64,000 bases of DNA from Myxococcus xanthus (GCF_013116825.1 NZ_JABFNS010000012.1:29772-93771); one strand, 5' to 3'; shown: positions 55,135-64,000, numbered from the stretch's first letter. Numbers and translations: made by a program. Notes: generated by a model not told the origin, from the sequence alone.

Positions 55135-55822
55135 CAACCGGGCGTTCGCGGAGAACCTCGCGGAGATTCTGCGCGACGGCGGGGACGCGGCCACGGTCGT
55201 CACGAGCGGTGACGAGGCCGTGCGGTTGGCGCGCACCACGCGCTTCGACGTCCTGCTGACCGACATGCGCATGCCCGGCATGAGCGGCGCGGATGCCGTG
55301 CACCACCTCCGCCGCGTGGACCCGGGCTTGGCCGCGGTGGTCATCACCGCGCACCCACGCCAGGATGACCTGGAGACGGCCCGGCGCGAAGGGCTGCTCG
55401 CGGTGCTTCCCAAACCCGTGCCCATCCCCGCGTTGGTGGAGCTGCTGTCCGGTGCTCGCCGGGATGGGCTGGTGGTGCTGGTGGAGGATGACCCGGCGCT
55501 GAGCGACAACATCGCCGAGCTGCTGCGCGGGCGCGGCTTCTCCTGTGTGACGGCGGCCTCGGTGCTGGACGCGGACCGAATCCTCTGCGCGCAGCCCTTC
55601 GCCGCGCTGGTGGACCTGCGCATCCCCGGTGGGCCGGATGGTGAGGCCCTGCGACGGCTGCGCGCGCGCTATCCGCACCTGCCCACGTTTGTCATGACCG
55701 CCTATCCCGACGCGGCCCCGCTGGATGGGACCACGGGCGTCTTCTCCAAACCCTTCGACCCAGGCGCGCTGATGGAGGTGCTGGAAACGGCGCACGCGGC
55801 ACGCCCCACCCACGCCTCATGA
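55109..55822 (+). CDS. Double-receiver response regulator
   Basis: 237 residues from GTG 55109, preceded by GGAGGAG at 5 bases. Two receiver domains in tandem, with no output domain: Asp52 in [10 protein letters not shown] and Asp169 in [10 protein letters not shown]. As I recall, the cognate regulator of AfGcHK also has two receivers phosphorylated at Asp52 and Asp169, so it looks like the true partner of the globin-coupled kinase. Without DNA-binding domain it must pass the signal on. The next gene, a receiver-kinase, overlaps by 4 bases. Confidence 0.92.
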   Translation: MRQYLLLDDNRAFAENLAEILRDGGDAATVVTSGDEAVRLARTTRFDVLLTDMRMPGMSGADAVHHLRRVDPGLAAVVITAHPRQDDLETARREGLLAVLPKPVPIPALVELLSGARRDGLVVLVEDDPALSDNIAELLRGRGFSCVTAASVLDADRILCAQPFAALVDLRIPGGPDGEALRRLRARYPHLPTFVMTAYPDAAPLDGTTGVFSKPFDPGALMEVLETAHAARPTHAS

Positions 55823-56925
55823 GCGAGCCCACCTCTCCATCCCGTCCGTCCGTCCTGGTGGTGGATGACAACGCGGCCTTCCTGGACAACCTGGAGGAGC
55901 TGCTCGGGGACGCGGGCTATGCCGTCCGCGGCGCGTCCAGTTGCAAGGCGGCGCGCGAGCGGGTCCGGGAGGGCTTCGACGTGGCGCTGGTGGACCTGCG
56001 CCTGCCGGACGGAGATGGGACGGCGCTGGCCGCCGAGCTGAAGGCCGCGTCTCCGGACTCGGAGGTGGTGCTGCTCACGGGCTTCGCCACGTTGGAGACG
56101 GCGGTGGCCGCGGTGCGGGCGGGCGCGTGTGCGTACCTGATGAAGCCTTGCGCGCCGCAGGAGCTGCTGCTGACGCTGGAGCAGGCGATGCGGCAGGTGC
56201 GCCTGCACGCGGAGAAGCGCGAGCTGGCACGGCGCGCCCAGGTGACGGAGAAGCTGGCGGCCGTGGGGACGATGACGGCGGGCCTGTCCCACGAAATCCG
56301 CAACCCGCTGAACGCGGCGGCGCTCCAGCTCTCCGTCCTCGAGCGGCGTCTACGGCGTCTTCCGGATGGGCAGCAGGCGCCCTTGCTGGAGCCGCTGCTG
56401 TTGGTGCGTGATGAGATTCGCCGCCTGGACCACATCCTGGAGGACTTCCTCCAGTTCGCGCGGCCTCGCGAGTTCCGTCCCGCCTCCGTGGACGTGAACG
56501 AGCTGCTGCGGCGGGTGGTGGACCTGCTGAGCGGACAGGCCGCGTCCCGCAAGGTGTCGCTGGAAGTCTCGCCACGCGAGTCGCCGGTGCCGTCGGTGGC
56601 GGGTGAGGAGGAGCGGCTGCGTCAGGTGCTCATCAACCTGTGCCTCAACGCGCTGGAGGCCACGCCAGCGGGAGGCACCGTGACGCTGTCCGCGGGGCAC
56701 GAGGGCGGGCGCGTGTGGCTCACCGTGGACGACAGCGGCCCGGGTGTTCCCCAGGAGGTTCGGGACCGCATCTTCGAGCCCTTCTTCACCACGAAGGCTC
56801 AGGGCTCGGGGCTGGGGCTGTCCATCGTCCATGCCATCGTCACGCAGCATGGCGGTTCGCTGGAGGTGGACTCGGCGCCCGGTGGGGGCGCTCGTTTCAT
56901 CCTCCGGATGCCGCTGGCGGGGTAG
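55819..56925 (+). CDS. Receiver-histidine kinase hybrid
   Basis: 368 residues. An N-terminal receiver (Asp in [11 protein letters not shown], Lys in MKPC) is followed by a histidine kinase: His in [14 protein letters not shown] box [18 protein letters not shown] and GSGLGLSI. No membrane segment. It is read from the same mRNA as the globin-coupled kinase and double receiver (4-base overlap with the latter), so it probably continues a phosphorelay started by heme sensing. Its final target is not in this window. Confidence 0.9.
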   Translation: MSEPTSPSRPSVLVVDDNAAFLDNLEELLGDAGYAVRGASSCKAARERVREGFDVALVDLRLPDGDGTALAAELKAASPDSEVVLLTGFATLETAVAAVRAGACAYLMKPCAPQELLLTLEQAMRQVRLHAEKRELARRAQVTEKLAAVGTMTAGLSHEIRNPLNAAALQLSVLERRLRRLPDGQQAPLLEPLLLVRDEIRRLDHILEDFLQFARPREFRPASVDVNELLRRVVDLLSGQAASRKVSLEVSPRESPVPSVAGEEERLRQVLINLCLNALEATPAGGTVTLSAGHEGGRVWLTVDDSGPGVPQEVRDRIFEPFFTTKAQGSGLGLSIVHAIVTQHGGSLEVDSAPGGGARFILRMPLAG

Positions 56926-56951
56926 GGCCCGTCAGCGGAAGGCGGGATGCG

Positions 56952-58865
56952 CTACCGCTGCGCCGTCGGGCTGTGGAACTCGAAGGCGTCGCAGTCGTCG
57001 CACGTCCCTGGGGCCGCGGCGCCCACCACATCGGAGATGTCGAGGCCCGCGAAGTGCCGGGACTCGTGCATTCCGCCGCCCGGCTCCTTCGTGAACCAGA
57101 TGTCGAAGACGTAGCGCACGGCCACGGGTCTCCCGTTGAGCGTGGCGGGCTCGTAGCGCCAGGTGGAGAGCGTGCGGATGACGCCTTCCTCCAGGCCCCG
57201 CAGGCCCTGGATGGGCTGGCATTCGGTGACGGAGCCCTGCGTGGTGATGATGCAGCGAGCCACCACCGCGCCCTTGGGGAAGCCTCCGAAGTGGGACTGA
57301 ATCCCGTAGGCGATACTGGGGAGGTGGATGCGCTCGCCCGAGAGGAACCGGGGCGGGGTGATTCCGGGCCGGAGCGTCTTGACGGGAGCCGACGCCTTCA
57401 TGGCCTTGTAGACGGCGTCGAGCGCGGAGGCGCGCGAGGGCGCCGGCGCGGAGACGACCACCCGGGGCAGCTCGGTGGCGTGCTCGTCGGCGTGCGCGGA
57501 GGCCGCCTCGGCCAGGGTGGTGTCGGGCGACTCCTGGGAGGTGTCCTCGAGCAGGACGGGCGCGGCGGGCTCACCGTCGAGCGAGTAGGGCACGCGCGAC
57601 AGCTCCGTGCGGGCAATTGTCCCCGTGTCCGGGATGAGGAGGGGGGCGGGCCGCGTGGGACGAGGCTTCGCCGCGGGTGCTCGCTCTGCCTTCGCCGCCG
57701 CCTTCGGGCGCTCGATGGGGGCGGGGGCCTGCGGGGCCTGGGCGGAGAAGGTCGCCGGGGCCACGAGCAGATGGTGCATGGGCATGGTGCTGGACAGTCG
57801 CTGCACCGTGCCAGGGGTTGCCTCCACGTGGAGGGGCGGCGCGCTCACCGGCTCCGTGGCGTGGGCCGTCTCCGGCAGTTGCGACGACCCCAGGGCCACG
57901 GCGAGCACGGCGCTGCCCAGTCCGCTGGCGAGCCGCCAGGACCTGCGCGGCGTCGTGTCCTCGGACGCGGACAGCAGCCGGCGTACGCGCATCAGCAGCG
58001 AGCCATCGCTGACGCCCAAGGCGGGGTGGGGTGATGGGGCCAGACGCAGCTCCTCGATGTGGGCCAGGGCGCGGGCGTAGAGCAGCGCATCCCCGCAGCA
58101 CTGGACGGCCAGGTCATCCGCGCAGTGCTCACGCTCCTCGCGGATGCGGTGGGACAGCCACCAGACGGCCGGGTGGTAGAACAGGAGGGTCTCCACGAAG
58201 GACTGGAGGAGGTTGACCACGTAGTCGTGGCGCCGGATGTGGCCCAGCTCGTGGGCGAGGATGGCCTCCAACTGCGCGGCGGACAGCCCGGTGATGGCAC
58301 CCGCCGGCACCAGGATGAGGGGGCGCCACAGGCCAATGACCATGGGCACGTCGACGCGGGCGGAGGCCAGCAGGCGCACGGGCCGGGACAGGCGGACGTG
58401 GCGCAACGCACGGGTCAGCGCCTCGCTCCAGTGGGCCGAGGGGGCTTGCGTCTCCTGCCGGGCCATCCGGTGGGTGATGAGCCAGGCGGCCACGGTCCGG
58501 GCCGACAGGAGGAGCACACCGCAGCACCACGCCGGCAGCAGCCAGGGCCGGAGCACCTCCGTCCAGTGCGGCGCCGCCAGGGAGGTGGACTCCGTCGTGA
58601 CCACGGCCAGCATGTTGGACTGGGTCAGGGACTCGAAGGCGCCGAACGTCACGGCGCGCGAGGCCTCCGCCAGCGCGGTCAGGAACGTCACCACGGGCAG
58701 CACGGCCATGGCCACCATTCCCAGACACGCGGTGGCGTAGCGCGCCCGAGCGGCACGCTGCGGCGTCAGGGACAGGATACCCGCGACCGCCAGGGCCACC
58801 ACCGCGCCCTGCCACAGGAAGCCGAGCAGCGCCTGCTCCAGGGCGTGGAGATAACGCGCGTCCAT
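56952..58865 (-). CDS. BlaR1/M56 metallopeptidase with TonB-like C-terminus
   Basis: 637 residues from ATG 58865, which touches the BlaI-like stop (TGATG); GTG 58868 is an alternative. Several N-terminal helices enclose a zinc peptidase with HELGH at 205-209 and EREHCADDLA as the third-ligand helix. As in BlaR1/MecR1 it may cleave the partner repressor. In place of a beta-lactam sensor the C-terminus has a TonB-like domain (VVARCIITTQGSVTECQPIQGLRG ... LSTWRYEPATLNGRPV) that would sit in the periplasm. Signal unknown. Confidence 0.9.
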   Translation of the reverse strand: MDARYLHALEQALLGFLWQGAVVALAVAGILSLTPQRAARARYATACLGMVAMAVLPVVTFLTALAEASRAVTFGAFESLTQSNMLAVVTTESTSLAAPHWTEVLRPWLLPAWCCGVLLLSARTVAAWLITHRMARQETQAPSAHWSEALTRALRHVRLSRPVRLLASARVDVPMVIGLWRPLILVPAGAITGLSAAQLEAILAHELGHIRRHDYVVNLLQSFVETLLFYHPAVWWLSHRIREEREHCADDLAVQCCGDALLYARALAHIEELRLAPSPHPALGVSDGSLLMRVRRLLSASEDTTPRRSWRLASGLGSAVLAVALGSSQLPETAHATEPVSAPPLHVEATPGTVQRLSSTMPMHHLLVAPATFSAQAPQAPAPIERPKAAAKAERAPAAKPRPTRPAPLLIPDTGTIARTELSRVPYSLDGEPAAPVLLEDTSQESPDTTLAEAASAHADEHATELPRVVVSAPAPSRASALDAVYKAMKASAPVKTLRPGITPPRFLSGERIHLPSIAYGIQSHFGGFPKGAVVARCIITTQGSVTECQPIQGLRGLEEGVIRTLSTWRYEPATLNGRPVAVRYVFDIWFTKEPGGGMHESRHFAGLDISDVVGAAAPGTCDDCDAFEFHSPTAQR

Positions 58866-59260
58866 CACTTCCCCCGCTTTTCGTGTGCGTCGAGCAGCCT
58901 GCGAATCTCCGCCAGCTCCTCGGCGGACGCGCGCTTCATGGACAACGCCTGGGCCACGACCGACGTGGCGGATCCCCCGAAGGCGCGGTCCATCAAGTCG
59001 CGCAGGAGGTCGCGCTGGGTGCGCGTCTCGCTGATGGCGGCTTCATAGACATGGGTCCGCTCGCTCTCGTCACGCTGGACGATGCCCTTCTCCGTCATGT
59101 TCTGCAGGAGCTTGAGGACCGTGGTGTAGCCGGTGTCCTTGTCCTGGGTGCCCCGAAGCAGCTCGTGCACCTGTCGGACGGTGCTGGGGCCCTGCTTCCA
59201 GAGCACGCGGAGGATGGCCAGCTCGGCCCGCGTCGGCTGCGGGAGGGCGTGGGTGGTCAT
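58865..59260 (-). CDS. BlaI/MecI-family repressor
   Basis: 131 residues from ATG 59260; the frame extends to 59296, but through the operator. Winged helix at about 8-75 (RAELAILRVLWKQGPSTVRQVHELL ... TGYTTVLKLLQNMTEKGIVQRD), C-terminal helices for dimer formation. In this family the DNA-binding part is released when the paired M56 protease cleaves it. Two palindromic sites directly upstream support self-repression of this and the M56 gene. Confidence 0.9.
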   Translation of the reverse strand: MTTHALPQPTRAELAILRVLWKQGPSTVRQVHELLRGTQDKDTGYTTVLKLLQNMTEKGIVQRDESERTHVYEAAISETRTQRDLLRDLMDRAFGGSATSVVAQALSMKRASAEELAEIRRLLDAHEKRGK

Positions 59261-59271
59261 CTCGCGGAGTA

Positions 59272-59289
59272 TTACGACGGTCGTCGTAA
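59272..59289. promoter_or_regulatory. BlaI-type operator, box 1
   Basis: TTACGACG-GT-CGTCGTAA: perfect 8-base inverted repeats, 12-29 bases upstream of the repressor start. Resembles the TACNAC...GTNGTA boxes bound by BlaI/MecI repressors. Confidence 0.8.
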
Positions 59290-59292
59290 GAG

Positions 59293-60543
59293 TCAACGAC
59301 GCCCGTCGTAGATGTCCGATCCAGGGGCATTGCCCTTGTCAGGGGGAGCCAGGGCTTTGAGCTCGCGGAGCGGGTCGAGGGTGGTCAGCGAGGATGCCAG
59401 GATTTGGAGTGCGAAGGGGCCCCTGAGGGCGCTCGTGGGAATCAGCCGCGCCGCCAGGGGACGCTCGTCCCCTGCGCCCGGCCCTGCATCGTCATCCATT
59501 ACCGTGAACCCTTGCTCCCAGATGGACGCCAGCAGTTGCGTGGGGCAGTGGCCCGCCGCGCTGGCTGTCTTGAGTTCCAGGTACGCCTGCCGGTGCGTGC
59601 CTTTCGCGTAGGGTTCCAGGTAACGGCCTCGAAGGGCGGCTTCCACCAGGCCAATACAGCGGCCAATCGCCGGCTCACACGCGCGTGCCTTCTCGCTGAC
59701 CTCCACGGGAGAAGCGATGCTCGAAAAGGCAGCGGCGGACCACAGCACGGCCTTGAAGCGCTTCTGTTGTTCGAGGCTCATGGGCCGCCAGTCAGGCGGG
59801 GGATTCTCGAAGGTGGCGTGGAGCTTGTGTTCGACGGTGAGCAATGAGAGGGCGACCATGCCGCCCAACAGCGTGTCCGTGCGGTAGGCCAGCCACGCGA
59901 GCTGCCTCACGTCGCGCACGGCTTCTAGCGGCGTCCCCTGTTCAATCGCATGCCGGAGCCGCAACTTCGACCAGAGCACCAGGAGCGAGAACTCCGGAAA
60001 GGACGCGGACATCAGGTCGAAAGGCTTGTCCGGTGCGATGGACGCACGGGGAATGGCATTCCAGTGGTCGAACGCATGCATCTGGCGCATCCAGCCGAAG
60101 TCCAGGCTGGAGAGGTCCAGGTCCGACGTTACCCAGTCATCCTTGCTCTCGGCCTTCTGGAGCAACAGAAGGTGTGCCGGGAGCCGAAGGGGTGACTCTT
60201 CAAGACCGGGCGGGCCGGAAGCCGCGCGGAGCCATTCGTTGAGCAGCGGGCCCGCATCGCCCGAGCCCCGCGGCTCGTGAAACCACGGCTCCGCGCCCAC
60301 CAGCGCCTGTTGTTCGCAGAAGAACTCCACCTGCGCCGTGACGTCGGCCCGGAACTGCCCGATGGCGGGGCCATATTGGCGCTGAGACCAGACGTGGAAG
60401 GCCGCGACGGCCAACATGGCGAGCAGCAGGATTCCGCTCGCACCCCATATCAGGACCCGCAGCAGCACGTTGCCCCGGTGAACCGAGGCTCGCCTCGAAC
60501 GCCATCCCATCCAGGGCACGGTAGCAGTGCCCCAGCCCCCCAT
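59293..60543 (-). CDS. Hypothetical membrane-anchored protein
   Basis: 416 residues from ATG 60543; ATG 60510 is an alternative. A transmembrane helix is likely at about 27-50 (VLLRVLIWGASGILLLAMLAVAAFHVW), with the large rest probably periplasmic. No family recognised. Helical, with conserved-looking segments such as WVTSDLDLSSLDFGWMRQMHAFDHWN. It begins 7 bases after the stop of the NtrC-type gene and its stop lies between two BlaI boxes, so it could be in the same unit as one or both neighbours. Confidence 0.7.
   Translation of the reverse strand: MGGWGTATVPWMGWRSRRASVHRGNVLLRVLIWGASGILLLAMLAVAAFHVWSQRQYGPAIGQFRADVTAQVEFFCEQQALVGAEPWFHEPRGSGDAGPLLNEWLRAASGPPGLEESPLRLPAHLLLLQKAESKDDWVTSDLDLSSLDFGWMRQMHAFDHWNAIPRASIAPDKPFDLMSASFPEFSLLVLWSKLRLRHAIEQGTPLEAVRDVRQLAWLAYRTDTLLGGMVALSLLTVEHKLHATFENPPPDWRPMSLEQQKRFKAVLWSAAAFSSIASPVEVSEKARACEPAIGRCIGLVEAALRGRYLEPYAKGTHRQAYLELKTASAAGHCPTQLLASIWEQGFTVMDDDAGPGAGDERPLAARLIPTSALRGPFALQILASSLTTLDPLRELKALAPPDKGNAPGSDIYDGRR
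59295..59310. promoter_or_regulatory. BlaI-type operator, box 2 (weaker)
   Basis: AACGAC-GCCC-GTCGTA: 5 exactly paired bases (ACGAC/GTCGT), 5 bases from box 1. It lies in the last codons of the gene at 59293-60543, so coding and operator functions overlap here. Confidence 0.55.
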
Positions 60544-60550
60544 CAAACCG

Positions 60551-61966
60551 CTACGACTCCGCGGCCAGGTCCTCCGCCTCGTCGGCCACGACCTTCAGCG
60601 GCGCGCCATCCGGCGTGCTGTACTCCTTGAGCCGGTATTGAATCTTCCGCACGCTGATGCCCAGCACCTCAGCGGCCCGGGACGTGGAGCCCTGCACCAT
60701 CTCCAGCGTGCGCAGGATGGCCTCGCGCTCGATGGCCGCCAGCGTGGCTCCCGGGATGAGCGCGCCCGTGGACGTCCCATGCGGCCGGGGTCCGCGCAGC
60801 ACGGGCGGCAGGTCATCGGTGGTCAGCTCCTGTCCCTGCGCCAGCACCACCGCCCGCTCGATGGCGTTCTCCAACTCGCGGATGTTGCCCGGCCAGTCAT
60901 GGGACAGCAGCGCCTGGAGCGTCCCGGGCGCCAGGCCTCGCACCTGCTTGCCGTATGAATCGCTGTACTTCTCCAGGAAGTGGTTCACCAGCGCGGGGAC
61001 GTCGCTCTTGCGGTCCCTCAGCGGCGGCAGCGTCACGCTCACCACGTTGAGCCGGTAGTAGAGGTCCTCGCGGAACCGCCCCGCCTTCACCTCGGCCACC
61101 AGGTCCCGGTGCGTGGCCGCGACGATGCGCACGTCCACCTTCAGCGTCTGGGTGCCGCCCACGCGCTCGAACTCACGCTGCTGGAGGACGCGCAGCAGCT
61201 TCACCTGCACGGCGGGAGAGATTTCGCCAATCTCGTCCAGGAACAGCGTGCCACCGTCCGCCAACTCGAAGCGGCCTTCCTTCCGGGCCAGCGCTCCCGT
61301 GAATGAGCCCTTCTCATGGCCGAACAGCTCGCTCTCCAGCAGGTTCTCGGACAGGGCCGCGCAGTGCACACGGATGAAGGGCTTGTCCTTGCGTGGCGAC
61401 TCCTGGTGCAGGGCCTGGGCAATCAACTCCTTGCCCGTGCCCGATTCGCCCAGGATGAGCACCGTGGCGCGAGTGCCCGCCGCCCTCCGGATGACGTCGT
61501 AGATGCCCTGGAGCTGGGGCGATTCGCCGATGATGTCGTGGAAGCGGCGGACGCGCGAGCGCACCTGGTCCCGCAGCGCCTCGGCCTCCTGGCGCAGGCT
61601 GCGCTTCTCCAGCACCTTGCCCAGGGTGACGAGCACCTGGTCGGCGTCCAACGGCTTGAGCAGGAAGTTGTCCGCGCCGGACTTCATGGCCTCCACGGCC
61701 GTCTCCACGCTGGCGAACGCCGTCATCATCACGAAGGTGGCGTCGCTGCCCTGCTCGCGGGCCGTCTTCAGCAGCGTGAGGCCGTCCATCTGCGGCATGC
61801 GCACGTCGGTGAGCACCACCGCGGGGGAGAACTCGCCGATGCGAGCCAGGGCCTCGGCGCCGTTGGCGGCCTCGGCCACTTCATAGCCTTCCTCATTCAG
61901 GATGGTGGCAATCGCCCGGCGGGCATTGTCCTCATCGTCGACGACCAGGATGCGCTGTGGGGACAT
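60551..61966 (-). CDS. NtrC-family sigma-54 response regulator
   Basis: 471 residues. Receiver Asp in VVLTDVRMPQ, Lys in LLKPLD; AAA+ domain with GESGTGKE, GSFTGA (a common variant of GAFTGA), LFLDEIGEI; C-terminal Fis-type helix (STSRAAEVLGISVRKIQYRLK). Its own kinase is not next to it. Acts at sigma-54 promoters. Confidence 0.94.
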   Translation of the reverse strand: MSPQRILVVDDEDNARRAIATILNEEGYEVAEAANGAEALARIGEFSPAVVLTDVRMPQMDGLTLLKTAREQGSDATFVMMTAFASVETAVEAMKSGADNFLLKPLDADQVLVTLGKVLEKRSLRQEAEALRDQVRSRVRRFHDIIGESPQLQGIYDVIRRAAGTRATVLILGESGTGKELIAQALHQESPRKDKPFIRVHCAALSENLLESELFGHEKGSFTGALARKEGRFELADGGTLFLDEIGEISPAVQVKLLRVLQQREFERVGGTQTLKVDVRIVAATHRDLVAEVKAGRFREDLYYRLNVVSVTLPPLRDRKSDVPALVNHFLEKYSDSYGKQVRGLAPGTLQALLSHDWPGNIRELENAIERAVVLAQGQELTTDDLPPVLRGPRPHGTSTGALIPGATLAAIEREAILRTLEMVQGSTSRAAEVLGISVRKIQYRLKEYSTPDGAPLKVVADEAEDLAAES

Positions 61967-61993
61967 GGGGGAGGTGGGGCCTTTGCTGTCAGG

Positions 61994-62491
61994 TCAGGAT
62001 GCGGGGGCGGTCGCGGCGGGTACGCTTCGACCACTGCTACGAGCGTGCCACGTCTCGACCACCGGTTCGATGCGCGGAGTGATGTTGACGACGGAGCTGG
62101 GGAAGCACTGCGCGGGGAGCTCGGTGAAGATGAGGCGGACGGCCTCCGCGTCGGCCTCGGTGGCCACGGCCACGTGTGGGCGCACGATGAGGTCCGTGAG
62201 GTGTGGAGGCTGGTCCGCGCCACACACCACGCGGGCCACCGCGGAGCTCTGGTAGAAGAGCACGCGCACGTCCGCTTCCCGGGCCTGCTCCAGGAACGCC
62301 AGCAGGGTGCGTCCCTCCACCGCCCCCACGAGCAGGGCCTCCGGGGACCAGGGGCCCACGGCCACGGTGTCCTGCCCGGTCAGCGGCTGGCCAATGGGCA
62401 CGGGCGGCGCACGGTCGCTCGTCAGAACGGCGCCGCGCTCGCCCTGCCAGTAGAGGCGCGTTTCATACTCAGTGATGGTCACGTTCGTCAC
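61994..62491 (-). CDS. OsmC-like protein lacking the first catalytic Cys
   Basis: 165 residues from GTG 62491, with GGAGGTGAG directly upstream. Layout fits OsmC/Ohr: an N-terminal beta region (ETRLYWQGERGAVLTSD), a central helix PWSPEALLVGAVEGRTLLAFLEQA where peroxide-reducing members have a Cys, and the second-Cys segment LPAQCFPSSVVNI. The first Cys is absent (AVEG), so peroxidase activity is doubtful. Gap of 27 bases from the NtrC-type gene. I am only fairly sure of the family. Confidence 0.55.
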   Translation of the reverse strand: MTNVTITEYETRLYWQGERGAVLTSDRAPPVPIGQPLTGQDTVAVGPWSPEALLVGAVEGRTLLAFLEQAREADVRVLFYQSSAVARVVCGADQPPHLTDLIVRPHVAVATEADAEAVRLIFTELPAQCFPSSVVNITPRIEPVVETWHARSSGRSVPAATAPAS

Positions 62492-62608
62492 GGGCTCACC
62501 TCCGCCGAAGCCTGAGCAGGCAGTGCCCCTTCAACGCGCATGCCGCGCGACTGCTTCTTCCGGGACACCGCGTTCGTACCGTGGTGCCGAGCAGGCGGGG
62601 AGAGAAAC

Positions 62609-63983
62609 TCATGGCAACCCAAAGAGGCGCAGCACGGCAGGTCCCGAGAGGCTAACCAGCAGACAGCCGCCCAACATCAGGGGAACCCCCAACTTCATCA
62701 GCTCGGAGGAGGCCAGCCCCTCGCCCACCGTCATCGCATTGGGCGGGGTGCTGATGACGAAGGGCATGCCCAGCGAGCATCCCAGCGCGATGAGGATGGG
62801 CGTCGAAGCGGCGGGATGGAGCTGCGAGGCCAGGGGGATGAGGAGCGCCGCCGTCCCCGTGTTGCTCATCAGCGCGGACAGCACCGCCGCGACGGCCACC
62901 AATACCCCCAACTGCACCGGCACCGGCCAAGCTGCAAGGTCCGCGCCGGCAAGTGCGCGAGCGATGAGCCCGGAGTGCTCCAGCAGCCGGCCCAGGGCGA
63001 TGCCGCCAGCGATGAGCAGCAGCGTGGCCCAGTCCAACCGGCCCAGGTCCTCGCGCCTCAGCAGGCCGCTGCCGAAGAGCAGCGCGGTGGCGCCCAGCGC
63101 CACCACGGGCGCGGGCACCCCGTGGAGCGGCTCCGACAGCCAGGCCACCACGCACGCCGCGCTCACCCACAGCACGCGGCGTCCCGAGCGCGCCAGGGAC
63201 ACGGGCGCTTCGGTGGGCATCGTCAGCCGGCCGCCCACGCGGAAGCGCAGCAGCACCAGGCCGAAGCCCGCGAGCAGCAAAAGCAGCGTGAGCGGCAGGG
63301 CGAAGGACATCCACTTCGCGAAGGTGACTTGCGCATGCTCGGACGCGGCGGAGACGGCGAGCGCATTGGGACCGCTGCCCACGGGCGTGGCGATGCCGCC
63401 GACGTTGGCGCCCAGGGCCACGCCCAGCAGCAGCGCGGGCCGCAGCGGCGCACCCGCGGGCATGGCCTGGAGCAGGGGGCGCAGCGCGGCCAGCATCATC
63501 GCCGCCGCGGCCACGTTGGACATCCACATGGAGAGGAAGGCGACGCCCGCCATCACCAGCAACACCAGCCGCCGCGGCCGTCCACCCGACAGCCGCATCA
63601 CGTGCCGCGCCACCGAGGCATCCAGGCCGTGCCGCATGGCGGCCACTTCCAGAGTGAAGCCACCCAGGAACAGGATGAGCACCGGGTCCGCGCACCACGC
63701 GAGCACCGACGGCAGCTGATAGGCACGGTCCAGCGGCCCCAGGAGGACGGGCGTGGCGCCCAACAGCAACAGCGTGGGCACGAACGAGGGCACCACCTCC
63801 GTCAGCCAGAGCACCAGACAGACACCGCCGATGAGCACCGTGCGCGTGGCCACCGGTCCCTCGACGCCGAGGAGCGCCACCAGCGCGACCCCCGTGAGCC
63901 CGGCCAGCGCGAACGCATGGCGGGACGCGGAGACGCCGGGTGGAGTCGCGGAGAGGGGGGCCTCGGGGGAGGCCGCGCCGGCC
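62609..63983 (-). CDS. SLC13-type (DASS) sodium/anion symporter, 5' end cut by contig end
   Basis: Membrane permease with about ten or more hydrophobic helices. Family marks are WMSNVAAAAMML (SNT-type motif of the first half), GIATPVGSGPNAL, the second-half ALMSNTGTAALLIPLA and the late VISTPPNAMTVGE. Transports dicarboxylates, sulfate or similar anions, usually with Na+. The start is missing: codons beyond 63983 (Met-Cys-Ile-Arg-Asp-Arg) come from adapter sequence. What remains, about 457 residues, is nearly full length for the family. Stop at 62609. Confidence 0.9.
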
Positions 63984-64000
63984 CTGTCTCTTATACACAA
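63984..64000. other. Nextera/Tn5 adapter remnant at contig end
   Basis: CTGTCTCTTATACACA (63984-63999) is identical to 16 bases of the Tn5 mosaic end used in Nextera libraries, followed by one stray A. Its translations give the well-known false starts MCIRDR and MYKRQ. This is not genome sequence and marks the end of the assembled contig. Confidence 0.95.

Overview
The window looks like chromosomal DNA from a fruiting myxobacterium of the Myxococcaceae (Myxococcus/Corallococcus/Pyxidicoccus type). The evidence is very high G+C with strong third-position G/C bias, a type I polyketide synthase cluster, an abundance of histidine kinases and NtrC-type sigma-54 activators, an alternative isovaleryl-CoA (aib) operon known from Myxococcus xanthus, and a globin-coupled kinase pair whose key residues sit at almost the same numbers as in Anaeromyxobacter. 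I saw no rRNA, tRNA, CRISPR array or insertion sequence. The right edge is a contig end: its last 17 bases begin with a Nextera/Tn5 adapter sequence, not genome.

Layout. (1) 1-14549 is a probable biosynthetic cluster. A 5'-truncated PKS module (KS-AT-DH-KR-ACP) faces a minus-strand set (squalene/phytoene-synthase-like protein, type II thioesterase, free ACP). These are followed by three small plus-strand genes (DUF3291, NTF2-like, DUF3237) and a tightly packed minus-strand operon: heme-oxygenase-like di-iron enzyme, tautomerase, fatty-acid desaturase, MBL hydrolase, PLP decarboxylase. (2) 14773-21342 holds three overlapping genes: an unknown protein, a double-HxK phospholipase-D-like protein and an SNF2/RapA-type helicase. 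It is the best candidate for an undescribed (defence-like) system. (3) 21512-28879 has a LysM/CHAP-like protein with two hairpins after it, an EcsC-like / HMA2 / P-type ATPase operon whose ATPase lacks the CPC motif, a lipoprotein and an Hsp20. (4) 29024-33668 is the aibR-aibA-aibB-aibC-mvaS operon with a perfect operator palindrome; it makes isovaleryl-CoA from HMG-CoA.

(5) 33786-38271 has a sensor kinase and NtrC regulator pair plus two small proteins. (6) 38460-40226 is an Asp/Asn beta-hydroxylase, Nif11-domain peptide and sulfotransferase operon that could be a small peptide-modification system. (7) 40265-50805 is an envelope/signalling block: a receiver-GAF-PAS protein with a degenerate GGDEF, CHASE2, FecR, OmpA with thrombospondin type 3 repeats, a single receiver, and an NtrC regulator with its PAS kinase. 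(8) 50950-53452 has stress-type accessory genes (phosphoribosyltransferase, proline-rich peptide, BON/SRPBCC protein). (9) 53944-56925 is a globin-coupled histidine kinase, a double-receiver regulator and a receiver-kinase hybrid, all overlapping. (10) 56952-62491 has a BlaI/BlaR1-like pair with tandem operators, an unknown membrane-anchored protein, another NtrC-type regulator and an OsmC-like protein. (11) 62609-63983 is an SLC13-type anion transporter cut by the contig end.

Genes are densely packed, with many 4-base stop/start overlaps, so most groups above are probably co-transcribed. Functions are assigned from motifs read by eye; no database search was run.
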